64,000 nt of DNA from Arabidopsis thaliana. Lineage: Eukaryota; Streptophyta; Magnoliopsida; Brassicales; Brassicaceae. Under the pieces are notes generated by a model, which had not been told where the DNA came from, did not search any database, and saw only the letters and a program-made list of their open reading frames with translations. This document shows, in pieces, positions 33,582 through 44,993 of this stretch. The translations under genes were made by a program, and so were the position numbers. The stretch's first letter is position 1. Each line of letters begins with the position of its first letter. Where the stretch lies: assembly GCF_000001735.4 (NCBI RefSeq), contig NC_003076.8:6262001-6326000 (forward strand). Reading direction: 5' to 3'.

Positions 33582-36385
33582 CTGTTCAATAATATGATTA
33601 TATTATGTAAAATAATTACCAGATTATTTTATATTCATTTCTGTTTCATTTGACTGTTTTCTTATAGTTATCCTTTTTCGTAGGATGATCATTTTCTATT
33701 CATTTGTGTTTTTTTTACTGTTTTCTTTTCACAATTTCTATCCAATTTTTAAGGCGACAAGCCAAATTGTATTACGTGTTTGATGACGGACTACATGATT
33801 AGTTCTAAATTAAAAAAAAATAAAAAAAAAATATCAACAAAATAAAATTATATAACCATATTATAATATTTTTTTGTCTGATAAAGATATCTTATATAAT
33901 AAGATAAGGTTTTTTTCTAACTTTTCCTCCTATTGCGACATTTGACACTCTGTTTAGGTGACATTTGTCGTCCTTAATAGTAATTTGGTTTCTTTAAATT
34001 TATTTGAATTCATTATTTTAATAGCTTATGACAAACATTTAATTCCAAAAAATTATGCTATCCTATTGGTACATTTGACATGTACTTTAAACTGAAATTT
34101 TAATTATTATCTACATAATGTCAAATAACTTATTTACAATTTGCTGATTTTAATTATTTAATTTCTTAAAGACTCTTTTCTGATCATTTAGAATAAAAAT
34201 AAAGATTAGTTTATTTTACTATAACCTAATATAACCCATACTCCAGCAATATAATTTACAGGAATTATTGGATTTAGTATAATAAGGTGTTGGTAAATGA
34301 GTTTCTAACTTCTCTGGCAGCAAATTAAATTATAATTAAGAAATAGTAACATGCACTAATTAAGAAATAGTAACGTGCAAATGATTTTTTTTCCCTGGAA
34401 TTAATTACCCAAATAAAACCCACAAATGAATTTACTACTACAATATATGTAACGTCAAATAATCCAATTAATGCATTAGGCACAACAATAACCATAATTA
34501 ATCCAATTTATTCAAAACATTAAATACAATTAATTCACAAAAAAGTAAGCTAAATCTGCTTCTATATATATTGAAGTTCTTCTTTTCTTTTCACTAAAGA
34601 GTCATACCCATATGAGAAGCTAAAACAAGCTATTGTTAGAAAAATTGGTGTTCAATATACTTTTTTAATTGATTTTTTTTTATTTTCTCTCTTTATTTTA
34701 TTCTATCCTCCACTTAAAAAAAATGGTGTTCCAAGTTAGTTTGTTTGTAGTTTTCTATGCTCTTCGAGTTATGTTTAATTGGTGGTAATGTTGAAGTATA
34801 ATTTGAGGATTGTCCAACAATAAAAATAATATAAAAATGAGATGAGAGATGCTATTTCTCATATAACAATTGTCAAAACAATAACTTCCATGTCAAGCTT
34901 TGTTATTATATTGTCTTACAATTAGTTTGAATAAAAGTCAAAAATAACAACAAAGTGAAACATTGAAGTTAGTCATATAGTTGAAATGATTCTTTTATAA
35001 TCTGTTCAATTTATAGAAGGCAATCGTGACAAAGTTCTGGAAAACAAACATTAGAAAAACTATCAGAACCAAAATATAAACAAATGGAGAAAGTATAAAG
35101 GTTGCAAGAGTACCCCTAATATGTTTCCTTTTAACATTACCAAAATTTCCAAGAGCACAAAAACTGATTAATCGTCACCAAAAATTGATAAACATCGAAT
35201 GGATACTTCTTGAAAACTTCTCATTATTTGATTTTGAAGACTTCAAAAATTAAAATATATGTTTCTTATAGTTGGCAAGACGAACCTATAGATGAGGCTG
35301 TTAAACCGTCAAAACTGTCGAAAAGTTGAAGTCGAATTACAATCGACTAATATACGGTTAGAAGTAGCCTAAAACACAACAGTTTTTACGAACATTTGGC
35401 TTTTGATTTGAGTGAGAAAGACTTAAAAACTCGCACAACCGAAAAACTTGCTTGAGTGTTGTTGGTGGTGGGGCGAATCATGAAACGTCAAAAACATCTA
35501 CATCAAATTTTGGCCAAAATTTTACGAGTGTAAAAGAAATATATTTTCAACTAAACATGACAAACTCAACCACATAGATTATGCTAGAAGTACAAGAGCC
35601 AAAGCATCTCTGTTTCAAATCCGATGAATAAAGGCAATAAAACGGAACTCAATGCATGACTAGAATTAAAATTGGCAAGATGAGGAACAAAACCTCTCAA
35701 ACTAAAAGCAAAAGAACAAGTATTAGTGAGAGGCTCCGATCAACAGTCGAATAAAATACCACGATCAAATGTTTCAAAAAAATAGAACAAAAGAGACTTA
35801 AAAGAAAAAAAATGTTACTATGTGGAATCATTCAAGTATTTTTTTTCTAAAAATTTAATAATTTGATTTAATTCAGAATTTTAATTTTTGTGAACAGAAA
35901 CATTTTCTTATTAAGAAAAATAATACAAATTGTTCAATAGGTTTTTTATCAGAATGTTGGATTTTTTAATTAGTACAATCATGCATTAATTTGAGATATA
36001 TATCTAAGTAGGTGATATAATATGTGTATAGTAAAGTCTAATTTTAAAAAATGACAAAAAGTTGTCAATTGTGTAAATGCATACAACTATCGTCACTTTT
36101 GTCTTGGCTTATTAAAAAAACAAAAAAAAAAACATGTTAAAACAATTTATTTTGAAAAATCATTTCATTCTATTTTTAAAAATAGACTTAAGTTATTCTC
36201 ACGCATCGGGTGGGTCGTCTTCTAGTATAATCATATTATTAAGATTAGTTACTTCAAAAGCGTGAAGTTATTAAGATTAGTTACCTCTTTTTGTCCGTGT
36301 CTTATGTAGACAGATCATGTGTTTTGTTTTAAATTCAGACAAGAAACAGAATTCTCTTAGTTTCTTCTTCTTCTTCTTCCTCGTG
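33582..36385. other. Spacer between NSH3 and its tandem copy
   Basis: AT-rich, no gene. Features: a 22-bp tandem duplication (AATTAAGAAATAGTAAC) at about 34335-34376; a degenerate Helitron-like terminus ending TCTTCTAGT near 36226; and a direct repeat ATTAAGATTAGTTAC just before the copy's leader (36237-36285). Around 36317-36385 the leader sequence resembles that of NSH3. Confidence 0.4.
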
Positions 36386-38441
36386 ATGTTGAGTCCACGA
36401 AGGTTCATTCTAGTCGTCACCATTCTTGGACTCTTAGGTCATAACCTCACACATGTTCTGAATAGCCCACACCGTATTCTCTTGGACACAGATGTCGACA
36501 CAGACGATTTCATCGCTCTCTTGTACCTCTTGAAGCTCAACAAAACAGAATTCGATCTAGTCGTGAGCCTTAGCACATTACTTATCCAACATCCACACTT
36601 TGTTCTTCAACTTTTCTTTAACTTCGGTTTCGTTATGCTCTGTTTTTTGAAACAGGGGATCACATTAAGTGCCAATTCTTGGACAAACGCAGGACATGGA
36701 GTGAATCATATATACGACATTCTTTACATGATGGGTCGTGACGATATCACCGTTGGTGTTGGAGGAGAAGGTGGGATTCTCGAAGATGGTACTATTCTTC
36801 CTGACGTCGGTGATTATCTTCCGATCATCGAACAGGTTCTTCTTCATTCTCTCAGCTTCTGACATATACAATTGGTTTTGCTTCAGGTGAGGATTTTGAA
36901 CATGCTCATTTTTTGAAACTACAATAAATGATTTGTGGTGTTCACCTTGGTAACAGTATGTCCAATATGAATGAAATATACAAAAAGTTATAAGAAAATA
37001 TGAAGAGAAATAAAACATAGAAGAAGAATTAAGAACAGAGTAAAAAATCGATTGGTAATAAATAGAGAATGTTGAATAGTTTTTTTCACTTTTTAAAAGC
37101 TTATATGCATACTTATTCCTTTTCTCTCTACTCTTATGATGATATCTAGGGATGTTAAAGACTAAAGACAAAAAAGGGATCAAACTAAAGTGATCAGAAA
37201 ATACTTAACTGAAACAGAATTGTTTATAACTACAACGGTATCGTCATTTTTCGTAGCAAACAACCGAAACTAAATCTAACTAAAATAGTGCATACAATCG
37301 AATTGACCCAAAACATAAACCAATGCTTTAAAAAAAAAAAAAAGTTAGATCTAATTATAGTGGAAGAATTTATTACATATAGTTATTTTCACTTTTAAAA
37401 TTTTGTTTTTGATTTCAGGGGATGACAACAGCAGGAGGATGCAGATACAGACAATCCATTCCAAAAGGTCGTATACAAAAGATTGACTCCAATTATGGAT
37501 TTCGTAAACATTTTCTTCCTCAGGTATCTTATTTTCAACTATTATCAAGAGGAATTTATCACACACAAAAATAAATGAAATTTTTATCAAAATCAATTAA
37601 GTCTAGAGGTCTCTTTTATTTAGTTTCTTTAAAAATTGTTTAGTTAGGCCACACATTGGTGGAGACAAAACAAGTGTTGATCTTCAGACATATTTCTATG
37701 TCAAAGATGTTTGTTAGTCCAGTGGTTCATCCTATGTTTTGCCATTTTCATCAAAAAAATGATCAATAAGTAGAATATGATATGTCAACAAATAAATTTA
37801 CGTAAGCAAAATTTGTAGATAAAAACATCAAAAAAAATGTTTTTCTGATTAGTTCTCTTTTGGTGGGAAAACAGGGGAACCGAAGATACACTCCTCTCGA
37901 GCAACCAACGGCACAAAAAGTAATCGTCGACAAAGTTTCTGAAGGTCCAATCAGCATCTTCGTGATCGGTTCTCACACCAATCTAGCTCTCTTCATGATG
38001 TCAAATCCTCACCTCAAACATAACATCCAACACATTTACGTTATGGGTGGTAGTGTACGCTGTCAAAACCCTAACGGATTCTGCGGAAACTTGTTCACAG
38101 ATTATACAAGTAATCCTTACGCTGAATTCAACATCTTCACCGATCCTTTTGCTGCTTACCAGGTGTTAAGATCAATCAAAGATATTATAGTGATGTGTTT
38201 TGGTTTCTTTAATGTTGTTTAATAGTTATGTGTTATGTGTTCATTACAGGTTTTTCATTCAGGTGTTCCGATTACTATGGTTCCTTTAGATGCAACCAAT
38301 ACAATACCAATTAACAAAAAGTTCTTTGAGACATTCGAGAAGAATCAAAGAACATACGAAGCTCAATACATTTTCTCGTCTCTGAAAATCATCAGAGACA
38401 CTTTGTTACCCGGAAATTTTTTTTTTTTTTTTTGGTTTTAA
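36386..38441 (+). CDS. NSH4: Left half of a disrupted NSH3 paralogue (first hydrolase domain, truncated)
   Basis: Exons 36386-36562, 36656-36835, 37419-37523, 37875-38162 and 38250-38441 match NSH3 exons 1-5. Signal peptide (about 1-25), DTDVDTDD metal motif at 34-41 and [12 protein letters not shown] are intact. In exon 5 the frame runs into a LINE: after RDTLLPGNF it reads poly-T-encoded Phe residues and stops at 38439-38441, giving about 313 residues. The part of domain 1 after the insertion, including the late conserved Asp (in [11 protein letters not shown]3 D338), is on the far side of the LINE. So this half should lack a complete active site. An earlier in-frame ATG at 36317 lies in sequence homologous to the NSH3 leader and is less likely. 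Exon 3 is two codons shorter than in NSH3. I recall it as At5g18870. Confidence 0.8.
38405..38419 (+). repeat. Left target-site duplication of the LINE
   Basis: GTTACCCGGAAATTT, identical to 39479-39493. It lies within exon 5 of the NSH paralogue directly before the LINE poly-T (its poly-A read from the other strand). Confidence 0.85.
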
Positions 38442-39478
38442 TGTTAAGATTTATACCAAAGAAGAGTTCCAAACTTACAACCGAACTACACAAAATAAAA
38501 CCCAATAACACAGGAACAGACAGACAAGAATAGATTACACTGGATAAGAAAATCTAGAGAAGTAAAACTGAAGAAGAGAAGGGGAGCGCAAGTCAGCCGA
38601 GGGAAAAGACAAAAGACGATTCCGCATAGTCCGATCAATTGCCAAACGGAGAGAGGAGGCCGAGGATGAGATGGAGGTGAAGATCCGAGCGTTGCGTTCT
38701 TTCCAAACATGGTAGACTGCCGATTGGAGGAGAAGCTTGAGGATGGTGGTGGAATGAGATCGGAGAGGCAATTGTAGAATCCAGGACGAAGCAGCAGGCA
38801 GCCCAAAAGGAGGAGATGGCCGAAACTTCGAAGCAAAGAACTCCCAAATTGCCAAAGAGAAGGAGCACTCAAAGAAGAGATGTGCATGAGTTTCATCCCC
38901 ATTTGAGCAAAGAACCCAAGAGGAGGGAATATTCATGCCCCAACCTCTCAGTCGATCTCTCGTGGGCAGCCTTTCAAGAAAACTCATCCAAGTGATAAGA
39001 GAGAACCGAGGGATGTACTCTTTAAACCAAACAACTTTTGCCCATGGAACAGTGGGTGAGTGAACCCGAATCTGTTCCCAAGTGTCACGAGAAGAGAAAG
39101 AAGGTAGATACGAACCTGCAGCGTTACGCCATAGGAAAGAGTCTTGTCCCCTACTTTCATGAGGCACAGGGGCCATCGTAAGAGCAGCCAAGAAAAGCTG
39201 CGAATTATCAGATCTTGCAGCTGGCAAGAACCAATCCCCATTTCTTGAAGCTTCAACTACGCGAGCATCTTGCCTTATACGAAGTTGTCGAGGACCAGCC
39301 GCTCCAAGAAAAGTTAAAAGCTGTCCAAAATCCGTCCAGGCATCATACCAGAAAGAGGCGGATTCACCATTACCCATATCACACCTCATGAACTCCACAA
39401 TGGAAGGTTTCAGCTGAATCATACTCTTGATAGTCTTAGAGAGCCTATTTGAAACCTCCAGCATCCAATAGCTCTTTC
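38417..39478 (-). mobile_element. 5'-truncated LINE (L1-type) insertion in an NSH exon
   Basis: About 1.06 kb between 15-bp target-site duplications. A run of 17 T at 38417-38433 is the poly-A tail of a minus-strand element. The interior is an open frame for the C-terminal part of a LINE ORF2, and the 5' end breaks off in mid-frame at 39478. Poly-A, a long target duplication and 5' truncation are signatures of target-primed reverse transcription. The perfect duplication and intact residual ORF point to a recent insertion. Confidence 0.88.
38535..39464 (-). CDS. LINE ORF2 C-terminal remnant with zf-RVT domain
   Basis: A 309-codon open frame. The frame stays open up to the truncated 5' end (KSYW precedes the first Met), so the Met is internal and not a true start. 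Residues of about 110-205 match the reverse-transcriptase zinc-binding (zf-RVT) region of plant LINEs: FSSRDTWEQIR, then WFKEYIPRFSLITWMSFLERLP, then C and H residues in WVLCSNGDETHAHLFFECSF. The polymerase core and endonuclease are missing, so it cannot be autonomous. I recall this as At5g18880, annotated as reverse-transcriptase-related. Confidence 0.8.
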   Translation of the reverse strand: MLEVSNRLSKTIKSMIQLKPSIVEFMRCDMGNGESASFWYDAWTDFGQLLTFLGAAGPRQLRIRQDARVVEASRNGDWFLPAARSDNSQLFLAALTMAPVPHESRGQDSFLWRNAAGSYLPSFSSRDTWEQIRVHSPTVPWAKVVWFKEYIPRFSLITWMSFLERLPTRDRLRGWGMNIPSSWVLCSNGDETHAHLFFECSFSLAIWEFFASKFRPSPPFGLPAASSWILQLPLRSHSTTILKLLLQSAVYHVWKERNARIFTSISSSASSLRLAIDRTMRNRLLSFPSADLRSPSLLQFYFSRFSYPV

Positions 39479-39493
39479 GTTACCCGGAAATTT
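39479..39493 (+). repeat. Right target-site duplication of the LINE
   Basis: GTTACCCGGAAATTT. NSH exon 5 resumes here with TTTCTATACG and ends at a normal donor (GTACGT) at 39501. Confidence 0.85.
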
Positions 39494-39603
39494 CTATACG
39501 GTACGTAACACTTTTGTTACTCATTTTTGTTTTCTTTAGAATCCATCAAGATGTTTGAAAAACGTTGTCTAAAAGTTATCAAGTTGATTTGAATTGTTTC
39601 CAG

Positions 39604-42088
39604 CACTTCTTTATGTGGGATTCTTTCACAGCTGGTGTTGCAGTTTCGATCATGAGAAACTCTGCTAGTAGTAATAAGAACAACAATAAAGGTCAGAATG
39701 ATTTCGCGGAGATGGAGTATATGAACATAACCGTTGTTACTTCAAACGAACCTTATGGATTATTCGACAGTTCAAATCCATTCTTTTATAAAAGAAGAAC
39801 TCCAAAGTTTAACCTAACCCTTGGAGGAGTTCACAGTGGCCATGTTCAGAGGGGTTTGCGCGACCCAATCTGCATATCGACTAGCGGAAAAGGAAACTGC
39901 AGGGTAACACATGTTTTTCCCTAATCTTGTTTCAGTTTTAGAGTACACAATGCAATTACATTCTCTTTTATTTATTCTCATATTAGGATGGTTACACAAA
40001 AGAGACCTCCGGACCTGATTCAGTTCGTGTACTTGTCGCAACACGAGCTAAACCGAGCAAGAACTTGAATAGTGAACTGGATAGAGAATTTTATGATCAT
40101 TTTTTGGAAGTAAGTTTTAATGTTCTCATGAGGACAATATGTCTGCCCTAGAAAAATATGACAGATCAAATGTTTCTTTTATGTTAATAGCATCTCCATC
40201 AGTGAGATTTCTTCTTGGTTTCTCAAAAAAATTTTTTTTAGTATTTTAATAAATATTAGTTATATAATTAAATTTTAATTAAAAAAAAATATTTTGATCA
40301 AATAAACAAGTGTCTTTACGAGTTTTTTTGGAGTTTTTCATTGAAAAACTCTCTTCGCTCTCTTTTTTACTTTTTGATTATATTTCATTTTTATATTAGA
40401 TAGTTTCTCAATAAAAAATCATTGACGAAGATGATCTTATATAATGAACAGGTTTTGAATAGGCCTGAAGAAACGGGGAGGTTTCACTTTTCAACTCAGT
40501 TTCTGTATTACAGAGAAGAATTGTTCATAGCAGAACTTAATAACTCACGGCTGGGAGGAAAGCCTGTTGTTTTCGATATGGACATGAGCGCCGGAGATTT
40601 CCTCTCTCTCTTTTATCTCCTTAAAGTTCCAGTGGAAATCATAGATTTGAAGGTATTGTTTTGAAGGGGTTCAAACCATTTCTTGCTCCATAAGTTACTA
40701 GGTGAAAAAGTAACCCTAATAAAAATGGACATAATTATTGCTTTTTACACAAGTAACACTTCAGCTCTCTCATCATTCTGAATTCTCCAGGCGGTTATCG
40801 TGAGCCCAACCGGTTGGGCTAATACAGCGACAATTGATGTGGTCTACGATCTGCTGCATATGATGGGACGCGATGACATTCCGGTCGGTTTAGGAGATAT
40901 GTTCGCCATTAACCAATCTGAACCGGTTTTTCCATCTGCTGGTGACTGCAAGTACGCCAAAGCGGTTCCACAAGGTTGTGGCGGTTTTCTTGATTCCGAC
41001 ACTCTCTATGGCCTTGCTCGTGACCTCCCAAGAAGCCCTCGCAGGTATGAGAACTCAGTGGCACATGGAGCTCCGAGCGACACTGATCGGCCTGAACTCC
41101 GACAACCTCTGGCCCTTGAAGTTTGGCAAAATCTGACCAAATCTGTTGATGAAGTGTCTAAGATCACCGTACTAACCAATGGACCATTAACTAGCTTAGC
41201 CAAAATCATCTCATCAGATAAAAACTCATCCTCAATAATCAAGGTATAAGAGCTTTCTGTTATTTTTTCTAATAAATTTCATCAAGATCCGATATTAATT
41301 AAGATGGCTTCTGACGTAAATTGCAGGAAGTTTACATCGTGGGTGGACATATAAGCCGTGGAAAATCAGACAAAGGGAACATATTCACAGTTCCTTCGAA
41401 TTCCTACGCTGAATTCAATATGTTTCTTGATCCTTTAGCAGCTAAGACTGTTCTTGAATCCGGTCTAAACATCACACTCATCCCTCTAGCAACCCAACGC
41501 GAGTTTTCTTTCCAAGCAATGCTTAATAGACTCTATTCCTCGACGAAAACACCCGAAGCTCGGTTTGTGAAACGGCTGCTTACAAGATTGCAAGCTCTTC
41601 ATCAGAAACAGAGGAGATACATGCACATGGTAAAGCCTACTCTTGTCATTCTGTTTCATCGTAAGACTAATATGATTTTGGCCTTGATTGTTTTCAAACA
41701 CGCGAAGACAGAAAAACATTCAAGACCCTCGGCTAGTTTTCAAACTAACCCTACATTGTTGTTACAGGACATGTTCTTAGGGGAAATTCTTGGAGCAATT
41801 TTCTTGGGAGGAGATCACGCTTTATTGAAGCCGAAAATGCGAACTGAGTACATAAAAGTGATCGCTGAAGGAGATGAATCGAAAGATGGCCACATATTGA
41901 TTGACAAACTGCGCGGAAAACAAATAAAGATACTCGAAAGAGTGGATTTGAGAGGCTGCTATGAGAGTTTTGCTTCTAGACTCGATGATAAGAAACAATC
42001 TGCAGTCATAGGAAGCTTTGAAGAACAAAGGATGAAATGGAACACACCACCAAGTTACAAACCTATAACCGCTCGAATATTTCACTGA
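39604..42088 (+). CDS. NSH5: Right half of the disrupted NSH3 paralogue (end of domain 1 plus domain 2)
   Basis: Exons 39604-39903, 39987-40109, 40452-40652, 40791-41243, 41327-41629 and 41768-42088 match NSH3 exons 6-12, in one open frame of 566 codons. There is no signal peptide and no natural start; Met codons early in the first exon (FMWDSF, or the next at SIMRNS) could serve as starts. Domain 2 is complete with the degenerate DMDMSAGD motif, NGPLTSLA and [15 protein letters not shown]3 exons 9 and 10 are fused here because the intron is lost. The C-terminus is 10 residues longer than NSH3 (SYKPITARIFH). Intron 40110-40451 contains a MITE. Without a signal peptide any product would be cytosolic, unlike NSH3. 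I recall it as At5g18890. Confidence 0.8.
40188..40436. mobile_element. MITE in an intron of the right NSH half
   Basis: About 249 bp with imperfect terminal inverted repeats (TAGCATCTCCATCAGTG versus GATCATCTTCGTCAATG, 12 of 17) and TTA on both sides (40185-40187, 40437-40439). The corresponding NSH3 intron is 109 bp and this one 342 bp; the difference is close to the element length. Ends resemble the MITE at 27508-27714. Confidence 0.5.
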
Positions 42089-42408
42089 ACTTATGGTACA
42101 AAGCTCTTTTCCAGAGACGTTTATCAACGACAATAATACTCCACCAGAAGAAAAAGAGTGATATGTTAAATGGCAAGACATGCTACTGGATTGACAATAC
42201 CAAGAAACACACATATTATATAACCTATTAAGTATTTGACTGAATCTATGTGTTTACATTATATTCTTTTCAGGAACAGTATAGTTTTACAGAACTCCCC
42301 TTAGAACAAATTTCATCAACGACAACAACTCTAAGAGAAACTCGGAAAAAAACAGAAAACTTTGAGAGTAAAGGCACATAATAAGACAAAGAAGAGGTAA
42401 AATAAAGT
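42089..42408. other. Convergent 3' ends of NSH copy and P4H4
   Basis: A 320-base gap between convergent genes, probably both 3' UTRs. Nothing else seen. Confidence 0.4.
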
Positions 42409-44166
42409 CTAGCAAGCCTTACAGCTTCGCCTGCAATAGCCAGGAAGCTCTGTAGTTCCAACCATGTACTCTGGATTCTTTGTGCATTCCCCAAGAACTG
42501 CCCATCTCTCACAGCTCTCGTTCATATCCGTGCAGTTTCCGCTTGGTGTCACGATCCTATCAAATGAGTCTACGTGGATCCACTTGGTTGCCGACCATTT
42601 CTCTCCTTCTATCACAGGACATCCACCGTGAAGGCTCAATGGGTCCGGGATTGCGTCTGGGTGGAGGTTGAAGAACAACAAAGCATCCCCTTTCCTTGGT
42701 TTCACTGATACCCATACAGCCACAGAAGATATTGAGTTTCAATAATAATAATCCATACATTATTGTTATCGGTTTTGTTTCTCACCAGCAATTCCTCTCT
42801 TGGCACAATCAGAAAGGTCTTCTTTATTTTCAGATAGTACTCGGCGAGAAGGTATCTGTAAAATCAGATCTTTATAAGAGAAAATGACCCAAGAGTGATC
42901 TTGTGGGGAAATGCTAAGCAAAAACTCATTGATAGCACTAACCTCTGCATCAGGGAATACAGTTTCTCCACCTTTCGTCACATTGGATAGATACATAAGA
43001 ATTGTTGCCATGCGATGTCCACCACGGACAATGTTGACTTTGTCATGAAAGTAATCAAAGTGAGCATCGTATTTTTGGCCGTGCTCGTATCTCAATACCT
43101 GAATGTCTTCCCCGTTTTCTGTCACCACGAAAAGTAAAGGACTTAATGAAGACTATCTTCTGAAATCTTTCAAGAATCCAACATATTGAGCTTGTATTAT
43201 TTTTCAATAATCTTAGTTGTGACCTTGTAAGAAATTCAGAGTGTATAGTACCTTTTGGAAGAAATGTCCAAGTGGAGATCTTATCTTCTATACCAGAAAC
43301 AATGGGATCCTGTAATTCACCAAAGAAAACTTCAGGTGATAGAGTAACAACAGATCATGGTAATCACAAAAATGACACAACATTAACAGATCTGAGTCCA
43401 GAAAACTTCATAATTTGATTCCCATTCACACACAAAAACTTAATTTGTTAGCTAAGTAACAATCTAACATAATCATCAGATCCATTATTCAAAGGATAAA
43501 TGTCACATATTGCTTAAGGGGCATAAGCTGGTTTAGAGCTGTAATCCACCACACATCAAAATCTGTCATTTGCAGAGCTAAGAAACACGATCCAGTTCCT
43601 ACTTCGAATTAGGGATCTAACTCTACCAGCGAAATAAGGAATTAGGGAAGCAAACAAAGGAAAAATCGAACCTTTCCTTTGGAGATAAAGGTGCCAGAGC
43701 TGGTTCGAACCTCGCTGAATTTGCTCTCTCCACTATCATTATCAGCAACAGCAGATCTCTTCAGGCTCGCTTTTGCCTTTTCAATAGTCAATACATCGAA
43801 ATTTAGAGTCTTTAGCAGAGAAAACAAAATAAAGTTTCCAAATTTAAGCTCAAAACCGAAGATGAATTGAAAACTCACAAGGGAGACCATATGATCACAT
43901 TCCAATTCCGTGAGAAACCCTTCATACACAAACGCCCTGAACACAAGTAAAAAAAAAAAACGAATTTTTCAAAATTGTTAACATTCAAAGTTTTGAAATT
44001 TCCCAAAATCACTTTAGGGGTTTTGAGGAAACCTGGGTTTCGATGAAACCTGCTTGACTTTGGAAGGATTGACGAAGACGCTAGAAGAACTGATCAGAGA
44101 AGTGGAAGATTGAAGCAGGACGGAGAAGATAGCGAAGAACGAAATCAATAATCCACGTCGAGCCAT
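42409..44166 (-). CDS. P4H4: Prolyl 4-hydroxylase 4, ER/Golgi type with ShK tail
   Basis: Minus-strand exons 44166-44033, 43936-43879, 43776-43672, 43309-43252, 43118-42943, 42855-42786 and 42704-42409 give 298 residues. An N-terminal signal anchor at about 5-22 (GLLISFFAIFSVLLQ) makes it a type II membrane protein. The 2-oxoglutarate/Fe(II) dioxygenase core has the iron triad H138, D140 (HFD) and H226 (LHGG), and the 2-oxoglutarate Lys K236 (GEKWSATKW). A C-terminal ShK-type domain at about 256-298 has six cysteines ending CRRSCKAC. Such enzymes hydroxylate prolines of extensins and arabinogalactan proteins before glycosylation. All key residues are present. I recall it as At5g18900. Confidence 0.94.
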
Positions 44167-44993
44167 CGATACCGCTTGGATCTAGATGTACAAGGAAAGG
44201 AGATCGGAAGAGAGTAAAAGTTTAATTATTTTTTTCCGGGAAAATAAAAGATGAGAGAGCTTTTCTCGGGAAAGTGTTCAACGGTGATGACAACTTTAAG
44301 CTCTACCTAACGATATAACGACAAAACGCATACGTCGCTTGCGTTTCGGTTCTTTCAGAACTTTGGCTCCGAACCGAATCGAACCGAACCGGCTCCTTCT
44401 TAATTAGCAGCTCTTTTAAGAAAATTTTACAGAAATTGTTTAAAGTGGAAACATTTGAAAAAGGATTATCTGAGAAATTTTGAAATGGCAGAATTTATTA
44501 TATGTTTGTATTTTTTTTTCTTTTAGGTTTTATGAAACATTGTAATTTTTGGAGTTGAATTTTGATTTTTTTATATACTTTTTGTTATTTGGAGTAGAGT
44601 GGATCGAATAATTGTTGATACAAATATAGTAAAACGGTCTACGAATACCATAAAAATTCAGGATATCTGATCCGCGTCTATCCCTAAATAGTAGGTGAAT
44701 ACGAAACGAATAACAAAATTCATACTGTGAAAATAACAAAACGATAGTTTTAAGTCAAATATGGGGAAAAAGGAAAGAACACAACGTCATGATCATGATC
44801 AAATACATACACCATGGTACAATATATGTTAAGGCAATATTGAACTTTTTCAGTCCTTTTCTCTACTAACTTAATATCCAATCCTGATCGGATTCATCTC
44901 CAATCCTCAGCAGTCATACAAACTCTATAGTGAACAAATATATGGACTCAATGAAATGTTTGTCTTGCATTTAGCAAGTAGGACATTTCAGAA
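44167..44993. other. P4H4 promoter and 3' flank of the kinase gene
   Basis: AT-rich. A cluster of short ACCGAA repeats (GAACCGAATCGAACCGAACC) at about 44371-44390 lies 205-225 bases upstream of the P4H4 ATG, in its promoter. No gene. Confidence 0.4.

Noticed and set aside
36317-36385. Upstream in-frame ATG adding 23 residues to the NSH left half
   Set aside because: The added part is poly-Phe from a TTC run and aligns with NSH3 leader sequence. The Met at 36386 matches the NSH3 start.
38984-39256. Second minus-strand ORF inside the LINE
   Set aside because: Out-of-frame shadow of the 309-codon ORF2 remnant.
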